A DNA stretch of 64,000 bases from Deltaproteobacteria bacterium (GTDB lineage Bacteria; Myxococcota_A; UBA9042; PHBI01; JACKFB01): NCBI GenBank assembly GCA_020632695.1, contig JACKFB010000013.1:99785-163784 (forward strand), written 5' to 3'. The notes under the pieces were generated by a model. That model saw only the letters and a list, made by a program, of their open reading frames with translations. It was not told where the DNA came from and searched no databases. This document shows, in pieces, positions 15,787 to 22,202 of this stretch. Every line of letters begins with the position of its first letter. Position 1 is the stretch's first letter. The position numbers and the translations under genes were made by a program.

Positions 15787-17354
15787 TGCACCTTCCCGAC
15801 GACGAAGGTGACGTCGTCCTCGAGGGCGACGCCCGCTCGGAAGCTCAGCAGTTCCTGCTCCAGCAGCGACACGACCTGCTCCGGTGTGGCGGAGGCGTCC
15901 AGGCGGCTCAGGCAGCGCAGCAGCCGGCGCGTCCCGAACTGGGTGCCTTGGGCATCGTAGCACTCGGTCAGGCCGTCGGTGTACCAGACCAGCAGATCGC
16001 CGGCCTCGACCCGGATGCGCTTGGTCTCGAACCCGCCCGGCGTGCCGTCGCCCAGCCGGTTGCCGCGCGACATCAGGCGGTGCAGCTTCATCCCGCTCTC
16101 GGTCCAGCGCAGCAGCAGCCCGGGCGGGTGCGCCGCCCCGGTGAAGAAGAGCGTGCTCTGGGCGCTGTCGAGCACGGTGGCGACCGCGGTCATGAAGAAG
16201 TTGCCGCGGCCCGTGTCGCGGATGATGCGGTCGAGCACGCGCATGGTCTCGGCGACCTGGAAGTTCTCGCCGTGCACCTCGCGCAGCGTGTCGATGCAGG
16301 CCTTGGCCGTGGCCGTCAGCATGGCGGCGGGCACGCCGTGGCCGGTGACGTCGCCGACGAAGATCGCGGTGCGGCCGCGAGGCAGCGGCGCGAAGTCCCA
16401 GAAGTCGCCGCCGCAGCTCGAGGCAGGCTCGTAGTAGCCGGCGACGGCGATGCCGGGCGCCTCGTGCCGGCCGGGGCCGGGCACCAGCACGCTCTGGATC
16501 TCGCGGGCCAGGTTCAACTCGCGCTCCAGCTCGGCCTTGGCGACGGCCTCCTCGAGCAGGGTGCGCACCCGCCCCGCCATGTGGTTGAACTGCAGACCCA
16601 GGGTGCCGACCTCGTCGCTGGTGGTGACGGCGACGCGGGCGTCGAGATCCCCCTGGGAGATGCGCGCCGCCGTGCTCGCCAGGCGGCGGATGGGCGCCGC
16701 GAAGCGCTGGGCGGCCAGCAGGCTCAGCAGCGCGCCGAGGATGAGCGCGATCCCATCGATGAGGAAGGTGGAGCGCAGGGACTCGCGCGTGCCGTCGCGG
16801 CGGGCAGCGTCGATGGCCGCGAGCTTCTCGTCGCGGCGTGACAGGTCGAAGCCGAAGATGACGAGGCCGCGCACCTCCGGCTGGCCGGCGATGGTCGCGA
16901 CGATGGGTTGGCGGATCTCGAGCACGGGGACGCCGTTGGCGGACTCGCGCTCGACCATGGTGGAGGTGGCGGCGGCGGCCTCGGTGCCCTGCTCGAGCTG
17001 TGGGAGGTCGCCCGCGTCGATGGGGCGGGTGGAGTCGGCCAGCACGCGTCCGCGGCGGTCGGCCACCCGCGCGTAGCGGACCTCGGGGTCCTGCTCGACG
17101 AGGCCGTTGACCACCGACGAGAGGGTGCCGAGCTCGGTGCCTTCCAGCGCCTCGCGCAGCGCGATCGCGAGGACCGTGGCGCTGGACTCCGCGCGGCGAG
17201 CGGCCATCTGGGTGAATGCGTCGCGCATCTCGGCGGCGCGCGCGTCGTGCACGTCGCGGATCTTGAGGGCGTGCAGGTACCCCAGCACCGTCACGAGCAC
17301 CGCGACGAGCAGCGTCGAGGCCAGGGTCATCTTGACGCCGAGCGGCAGCCGCAT
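15783..17354 (-). CDS. Membrane RsbU/SpoIIE-type PP2C phosphatase with HAMP domain
   Basis: A 523-residue sensor phosphatase that would dephosphorylate a STAS-domain antagonist. One N-terminal membrane helix (MTLASTLLVAVLVTVLGYL) is followed by an extracytoplasmic sensor region of about 150 residues, a second helix (FLIDGIALILGALLSLLAA) and a HAMP domain (FAAPIRRLASTAARISQGDL). The catalytic domain has the PPM metal motifs: SSCGGDFWDF, IFVGDVTGHGVPAAM and the late EDDVTFVV. The ATG is at 17354, three bases after the STAS stop. The neighbouring STAS protein is the obvious substrate and the HATPase protein the probable opposing kinase. Confidence 0.9.
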   Translation of the reverse strand: MRLPLGVKMTLASTLLVAVLVTVLGYLHALKIRDVHDARAAEMRDAFTQMAARRAESSATVLAIALREALEGTELGTLSSVVNGLVEQDPEVRYARVADRRGRVLADSTRPIDAGDLPQLEQGTEAAAATSTMVERESANGVPVLEIRQPIVATIAGQPEVRGLVIFGFDLSRRDEKLAAIDAARRDGTRESLRSTFLIDGIALILGALLSLLAAQRFAAPIRRLASTAARISQGDLDARVAVTTSDEVGTLGLQFNHMAGRVRTLLEEAVAKAELERELNLAREIQSVLVPGPGRHEAPGIAVAGYYEPASSCGGDFWDFAPLPRGRTAIFVGDVTGHGVPAAMLTATAKACIDTLREVHGENFQVAETMRVLDRIIRDTGRGNFFMTAVATVLDSAQSTLFFTGAAHPPGLLLRWTESGMKLHRLMSRGNRLGDGTPGGFETKRIRVEAGDLLVWYTDGLTECYDAQGTQFGTRRLLRCLSRLDASATPEQVVSLLEQELLSFRAGVALEDDVTFVVGKVQ

Positions 17355-17357
17355 GCG

Positions 17358-18104
17358 CTAATCCAACGTCGTCATGAGGTAGAGGAGATAGCCCAGCAGG
17401 CCGCCCAGAGCGGTCAGCAGGACGAGGAAGAGGAGCTCGGTGCCTGCCCGTCGTGTCTCGGCGGGTCGCGGCGGTGCCGCCGGCAAAGGCTCGAGCACGG
17501 TCGGGCGAGGGGCCGTCACCGTCCGGGAGGGCGGGCGCGGCGGGGCGTCGCCCGATGCGCCTCCGGTGACCTCGTTCAGGGGGCCGCCGAGGGCCGCGCG
17601 AGCCTGGGCGATGACCCGGCGCAGGGCGTCGAGGTCGGCGGGGGGCTCGCGGTCATCGAGGAACGCGAAGTAGCCCTCCTCGATGTCGTCGAAGGTGAGG
17701 TCGCAGGCCGGCTTCCCGCACGAGAGCTCCGGGGCCTCGCGGGTGCCGGACCGGCGCAGGGCCACCGGGTCCAGGCGCTCGTCGCGCTCGAGGCCGCAGC
17801 GGTCGCAGAAGTAGGGCGCCAGGATCGAGTCGACCCACGCGCCCTGCGTGAAGTTCCGCACCAGGTTGACCTGGTCCATCATCGCCGGCGAGCAGTCCAC
17901 CAGGACGATCCGGCGCCCTCCCTCGCCGACGGCCTTGAGCCAGTTCATCCAGTCGCGCACGCCCACGGAGTTGATGCGGGCGATGGCGCCGAGGTCCAGC
18001 ACGACCACCGCGCCGCGCAGTGCCGCCGTCACTGCGGTGAGCCCCGCGTGTTCGTCGATGGTGCCGCGCAGCCCGACGGCCGTCCAGCCATCGCCATGCC
18101 GCAC
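17358..18104 (-). CDS. STAS-domain protein with Zn-ribbon-like motif and C-terminal membrane helix
   Basis: A STAS (anti-sigma antagonist) domain occupies residues 1-80, with VVVLDLGAIARINSVGVRDW holding the expected phospho-Ser at residue 46. Next come CDRC (100-103) and LSCGKPAC (about 121-128), a likely four-Cys metal site. A Pro-rich linker leads to one C-terminal membrane helix (LLFLVLLTALGGLLGYLLYL), so it is tail-anchored. The start is chosen at GTG 18104, preceded by GGAG at six bases. Alternatives are TTG 18116 or GTG 18278; the longer version would run across a candidate uppS promoter. It is first in the minus-strand operon and the likely substrate of the adjoining phosphatase. Confidence 0.78.
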   Translation of the reverse strand: MRHGDGWTAVGLRGTIDEHAGLTAVTAALRGAVVVLDLGAIARINSVGVRDWMNWLKAVGEGGRRIVLVDCSPAMMDQVNLVRNFTQGAWVDSILAPYFCDRCGLERDERLDPVALRRSGTREAPELSCGKPACDLTFDDIEEGYFAFLDDREPPADLDALRRVIAQARAALGGPLNEVTGGASGDAPPRPPSRTVTAPRPTVLEPLPAAPPRPAETRRAGTELLFLVLLTALGGLLGYLLYLMTTLD

Positions 18105-18270
18105 GATCTTCTCCAATCGGCCGGGTTGCGTTTCCGCAGGTTCCAAGGAGGGCGCGCTCCTGGCGGGAGGCCCACGTGGTTGCAGAGCGGCCCTACGAGT
18201 GGCACCACCGCAGCGAATGACGAGGATAGTCCGGGCCAGGAGGGTCCGCAACCCGACCCCTCGGGCCTCC

Positions 18271-18300
18271 TTGACCACGCGGGCCGCGCGATGCTAACGC
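18271..18300 (+). promoter_or_regulatory. Candidate promoter for uppS-cdsA
   Basis: TTGACC (18271-18276), an 18-base spacer ending in TGC, and TAACGC (18295-18300) form a housekeeping-like promoter with an extended -10 TG. It lies about 65 bases upstream of the uppS ATG. Confidence 0.4.
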
Positions 18301-18365
18301 ACCGCCCACCGTACCCCCCGCGCGCGTCCAGCTCCCAGGACTCGCGTCGGCAGTCCAGGAGCCGG

Positions 18366-19106
18366 ATGTACGACCCCATCCCGTGGGAAGGCCCGTTGCC
18401 GCGGCATCTGGCGATGATCATGGATGGCAACGGGCGCTGGGCGCAGGCACGGGGCTTGCCCCGCGTCGCCGGCCACCGTGTGGGTGCCGACACGGTACGG
18501 GCGATGGTGCGGGCGTGCCGCCGGCTGGGGATCGAGGCGCTGACGCTCTACGCGTTCTCGGCGCAGAACTGGAAGCGGCCGCCAGACGAGGTCAAGGCGC
18601 TCATGGAGCTGCTGCTCGAGTACGTCGAGGGCGAGCGGGCCGAGATCCTCGACAACGACATCCGCTTCAACTGCATCGGCGAGCTGGGCAAGCTGCCGCG
18701 CTTCGTGCGCGAGCCCCTCGAGGAGCTGTGCCGCGTCTCCAGCGGGAACCGGTCCATGGTGCTGACTCTGGCGCTGTCCTATGGCGGGCGCGAGGAGATC
18801 TGCGCGGCAGCCCGCCGCATCGCCGAAGAGGCGGCCGCCGGCACGCTGGCGCCGGACGCGGTCGACGAGGCGGCCATCGAGTCGCGCCTGTGGACCCATG
18901 ACCTGCCGGGCGAGGTCGACCTGCTGATCCGCACCAGCGGCGAGCAGCGCATCTCGAACTTCCTGCTCTGGCAGCTCGCCTACGCCGAGCTCTGGTTCAC
19001 CGATACGCCGTGGCCCGAGCTGGGCACCGACCAGCTCTTCGAGGCGCTGCGGGCCTTCGGCGACCGCGAGCGGCGCTTCGGGGACATCGCCCCCAAGGGG
19101 GCCTGA
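18366..19106 (+). CDS. uppS: Undecaprenyl diphosphate synthase (cis-prenyltransferase)
   Basis: Makes the C55 lipid carrier precursor for peptidoglycan and other wall polymers by adding isoprene units to farnesyl diphosphate. The 246-residue protein has the catalytic motif MIMDGNGRWA (Asp20), LYAFSAQNWKRP, the SYGGREEI segment and the C-terminal DLLIRTSGEQRISNFLLWQ diphosphate-binding signature, all in the usual order. The ATG at 18366 has AGGAG five bases upstream. cdsA follows after eight bases, the common uppS-cdsA order. Confidence 0.95.
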   Translation: MYDPIPWEGPLPRHLAMIMDGNGRWAQARGLPRVAGHRVGADTVRAMVRACRRLGIEALTLYAFSAQNWKRPPDEVKALMELLLEYVEGERAEILDNDIRFNCIGELGKLPRFVREPLEELCRVSSGNRSMVLTLALSYGGREEICAAARRIAEEAAAGTLAPDAVDEAAIESRLWTHDLPGEVDLLIRTSGEQRISNFLLWQLAYAELWFTDTPWPELGTDQLFEALRAFGDRERRFGDIAPKGA

Positions 19107-19114
19107 GAGCTCTC

Positions 19115-19930
19115 ATGCTGACTCGTATCGCGACCGGGCTGGTGCTGGCGCCGCTCATCATCTGGCTGGTGCTGGCCGGGCCGACCTGGGGGGTGCTGCT
19201 CTTCCTGTGGGCGGCCGGCGTGCTGGCTGCGTATGAGCTGCTGGCGATGGCGATGCCCGGCCGCAGGGCCGAGATCGCCCTGGGCGTCCTCCTGGTGGCC
19301 CTGGGCCTCGCCCTGTGGGCGCCGGGGCTCGCGGGGTACGTCGGTGGGTCGCGCAGCATGTCGGAGGCGAGGGTCGGTGTCGCACGCTTCTTCGGCATGG
19401 CGTGGCCCCTGGCTCCCGGCCTGCTGGTGCTTGCCCGCCCTCGCCCCCTGGAGACCGCCGGCCACCGCCTCATGGCGCTCTACGGCGGCACGGCCTTCAT
19501 CCTGGTCACCTTCGGCGCCGTGCTGTCGCTGGGCACCTCGCCCCCGGCGCTCATGGTCAGCTTCGCCATCGTCTGGTTGGGCGACACCGGAGCGTACTTC
19601 GCCGGCCGCGCCTTGGGCCGCCACAAGCTCTACGAGCTGATCTCGCCGAAGAAGACCATCGAAGGCGCGGTCGGCGGCCTGCTGGCCAGCGTGCTCGGCG
19701 CCTGGGCCATGGCCGCCTGGATCTACCCCACACTGCCCCTGTGGAAGCTCATCACCGCCGCGGTGGTGGGCGGCGTCGTGGCCCAGTGCGGCGATCTGGT
19801 CGAGTCCGCCTTCAAGCGCTCCTACGGCGTCAAGGACTCGGGCAAGCTGCTCCCGGGCCACGGCGGCGTCCTCGACCGGCTGGACGGCTTCCTCTTCGCC
19901 GCCCCCGTCCTGGCGGTGCTGCTCGTCTGA
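19115..19930 (+). CDS. cdsA: Phosphatidate cytidylyltransferase
   Basis: Membrane enzyme that forms CDP-diacylglycerol from CTP and phosphatidate, the branch point for phospholipid synthesis. The 271-residue protein has about seven hydrophobic segments and the family signature near the C-terminus: SAFKRSYGVKDSGKLLPGHG followed by GVLDRLDG. VWLGDTGAYFAGR and ISPKKTIEGAVGG are also conserved. It starts at ATG 19115 behind GAGAG, directly after uppS. It ends 28 bases before a convergent receiver gene. Confidence 0.94.
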   Translation: MLTRIATGLVLAPLIIWLVLAGPTWGVLLFLWAAGVLAAYELLAMAMPGRRAEIALGVLLVALGLALWAPGLAGYVGGSRSMSEARVGVARFFGMAWPLAPGLLVLARPRPLETAGHRLMALYGGTAFILVTFGAVLSLGTSPPALMVSFAIVWLGDTGAYFAGRALGRHKLYELISPKKTIEGAVGGLLASVLGAWAMAAWIYPTLPLWKLITAAVVGGVVAQCGDLVESAFKRSYGVKDSGKLLPGHGGVLDRLDGFLFAAPVLAVLLV

Positions 19931-19958
19931 CGCCCGCTCGGCCGCTGGCCGTGGCGGC

Positions 19959-20342
19959 CTACTCGTCGCCCAGGGCCAGCAGCTCGCCGACCTTCTCGAC
20001 GAGGTCGTCCAGCTCGAAGGGCTTGTCCAGGTGCGCGTTGGCGCCGTAGAGCGGGGCCGTCATCTCGTTGAGCGCCGGGCCGATGCCGGTGAGCATCAGG
20101 ATGGGGACGCCGTCGAAGACGTCGCGCTCGCGCATGTACTTGGCTATCTCCCAGCCGTTGAGCTGCGGCATCATCACGTCGAGGATGACCAGGTCGGGAT
20201 CCTCGGTGAGGATGGCTCCCAGCCCCTCCTCGCCGTCGTTGGCGATGAGCACCTCGTAGCCTTCCTGCTCGAGGTAGCCCTTCACGAGCTGGGTCAGCTC
20301 GAGGTCGTCGTCCACGTAGAGGATGCGTGCCTGCGCCATCAT
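19959..20342 (-). CDS. Stand-alone response-regulator receiver domain
   Basis: A 127-residue single receiver with no output domain. The acidic pair is at residues 11-13 (YVDDD), the phospho-acceptor Asp at 55 (VILDVMMP), the conserved Thr in MLTGIG and the Lys in HLDKPF. Two in-frame ATGs (20342, 20339) follow GAAGGTGAC; the first is annotated. Such proteins act in phosphorelays or bind partners directly, as in CheY- or DivK-like control. No histidine kinase is adjacent, so its partner is elsewhere. Confidence 0.92.
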   Translation of the reverse strand: MMAQARILYVDDDLELTQLVKGYLEQEGYEVLIANDGEEGLGAILTEDPDLVILDVMMPQLNGWEIAKYMRERDVFDGVPILMLTGIGPALNEMTAPLYGANAHLDKPFELDDLVEKVGELLALGDE

Positions 20343-20463
20343 GTCACCTTCGAGCGGGGCTGGAGACCGAGGCGGGGTCGACTGTGGTCTGGCCAACCTT
20401 CGGGTCTCCATCGTCTAGCACGGCCCCGAACGGAGCGACAAGGTCAGCCGCACGCCGTCTCGA

Positions 20464-20492
20464 TTGGCGCGGCCGCTCGCCCGGGCTAACAT
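20464..20492 (+). promoter_or_regulatory. Candidate promoter giving a leaderless transcript
   Basis: TTGGCG (20464-20469), a 17-base spacer and TAACAT (20487-20492) place the expected transcription start at about 20499-20500, exactly on the ATG of the downstream gene. No ribosome-binding sequence precedes that ATG, which supports a leaderless mRNA. Confidence 0.4.
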
Positions 20493-20499
20493 GCGACCC

Positions 20500-22176
20500 A
20501 TGAGCGGCGACCTGCGCGACGACCCAGACGACGACGAGCCCGGCTTCGACTCCCTCGATCTCAGCGACGTCACGCCCGCGGAGGAGATCGCCCAGGCCAT
20601 CGCCGCAGCCCACGCAGAGGCGGTGAAGCCCGCGCGGCCCGAGCCGGAGCCGATGCCGTCGGCCAGCGAGCTGGTGTCCCGCTACCGCGCGGCGCGGCGC
20701 CCGGTCGCCTGGACCGCGGACTCGCTGGTCGATCCGGGCGAGCTGTGGCCCGCCGCCGAGCCCGCACCCGCGCCCGCCGCCGAGCCCGCGCCCGCGTCGC
20801 CCGCGTCGCCCGCGTCGCCCGCGCCCGCGTCGCCCGCCTCGCCCGAGCCGCCTCCGTTCGAGCCCGCGGCCGCTTCGCCGCCGCCGCCGCCGCTCCCCGC
20901 CAGCCCGGACGCCGCATCTGCGCCGCCGTCGAGCTACGACGTCGAGCCCCCCACGCGCCCTCGCTCGGTGGAGGCCGAGCTCTCCCAGCGCCTCCGCCGT
21001 CCCACGCTCCAGGGCCCGCCCCGCGGCGTGCCCTTCGACGAGCGAGCCACCCTGGGCCTCCCCGACGCGACCCTCACCCAGCGCCTCGCCGAGGCCGGCC
21101 GCGCAGAGCAGGCCGGCTCACAGCGCGGCCCCCACGCGCCCGTGGAAGGTCTGCCAGGGGACCGCGGCCCGCTCCCGCCCGCCCCGGACGTCGCCCTCGA
21201 GCCCCGCGCCCCCGGCTCCACCGCGCAACCGACGGCCAAGGTGCGCTCCCAACGCCTGCACCACGTCCGCAGCGCCTCGGCGCCCGCGCGCAAGGTCCAG
21301 CCCGAGCCGGCCTCCCCAGCCACCCGGCGCCCGCGCGCCGACACCGACGCCGGGCCCTGGTACCGACGCATGCTCATCCTCGTCATGCTGGTCCTGCTCG
21401 ACGCCGCGCTGCTGCCCGACCTCCGCGACGGCGTCCTGGTGGCCCCCTGGCGGGCCCTCGCCAGCCCCGGCAGCCCCACCTTCATCGCCACCACCTTCCT
21501 GGTCGTCCTCTCGCTGCTCGCCTTCGTACCGGCTCCCATGCGCGCCCGCGCCACCATCGGCGCCCTCCTGGGCCTCGTCCTCAGCGCCTTCGGGGCCGCG
21601 CTGCTGGTGGGCGCCGTCGGCGCCGGAGCCTTCGACGGCCAGCCCGCCCTCGCGCACATCATCGGCGCCGGCGCCCCCGCCCGCTGGGTGCTGGTGCTCG
21701 CCGTCAGCACCCTCACCGCGGCGCTCTTCTGGCGCCGTCACCACCCAGACGGCCTGGGCGCCCGTGTGCTCCTGGGCACCGGGCTGCTCTTCGTCGGCTT
21801 CATCTACTTCGCCGGCCACCGCATCGGCCTGGCCGACACGATGCCCCTGACCGCCCTGGTCCACGCCGCCCGCGGGGCACCCTTCGTCGGCGACCGCGCC
21901 GCCGCCTGGCTGGCCCTGGTGCCCCTGGCCCTCGCGCCTGCGGCACTGCTCTGCCTCAGCGAGCTGGGGCGGCGCGGCGCCAGCGTCCTCGGCGCGCTCT
22001 TCTGGGCCTCGGTCGCGGCGCCGCTCGTCGTGCTGGCCGCCTTCGTCGCCCCCGCCAGCCAGTGGGCCCAGACCCTGGCGCCGCTCCAGGTCAGCGCGGT
22101 CCTGGCCGCCGGCCTGCTGCTGCTGCCCGCCGGGCTCGGCGCGCTGCTCACCTCGGCGCTGGCCGACGACCCCTGA
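20500..22176 (+). CDS. Polytopic membrane protein with long disordered N-terminus
   Basis: Not recognised. The first ~280 residues are predicted disordered: an acidic start (DDPDDDEPGFDSLD), a Pro/Ala/Glu repeat region (runs of PAPAxEP and ASPASP near residues 85-120) and a basic stretch. The remaining ~270 residues contain about eight hydrophobic helices with few charges, starting at MLILVMLVLLDAALL. The membrane part could be a channel, transporter or sensor anchor. Start choice: ATG 20500 fits a leaderless transcript; ATG 20491 is in frame but lies inside the candidate -10 box. The stop is 26 bases from a convergent FHA gene. Confidence 0.72.
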   Translation: MSGDLRDDPDDDEPGFDSLDLSDVTPAEEIAQAIAAAHAEAVKPARPEPEPMPSASELVSRYRAARRPVAWTADSLVDPGELWPAAEPAPAPAAEPAPASPASPASPAPASPASPEPPPFEPAAASPPPPPLPASPDAASAPPSSYDVEPPTRPRSVEAELSQRLRRPTLQGPPRGVPFDERATLGLPDATLTQRLAEAGRAEQAGSQRGPHAPVEGLPGDRGPLPPAPDVALEPRAPGSTAQPTAKVRSQRLHHVRSASAPARKVQPEPASPATRRPRADTDAGPWYRRMLILVMLVLLDAALLPDLRDGVLVAPWRALASPGSPTFIATTFLVVLSLLAFVPAPMRARATIGALLGLVLSAFGAALLVGAVGAGAFDGQPALAHIIGAGAPARWVLVLAVSTLTAALFWRRHHPDGLGARVLLGTGLLFVGFIYFAGHRIGLADTMPLTALVHAARGAPFVGDRAAAWLALVPLALAPAALLCLSELGRRGASVLGALFWASVAAPLVVLAAFVAPASQWAQTLAPLQVSAVLAAGLLLLPAGLGALLTSALADDP

Positions 22177-22202
22177 GCCGCCCCCGGCCCGCGCCCACAG
22201 GC

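Noticed and set aside
13582..15960. Long plus-strand open frame opposite the TPR gene
   Set aside because: No recognisable domains and an Arg/Gly/Gln/Val-rich composition; the minus frame has regular TPR repeats and coupled neighbours.
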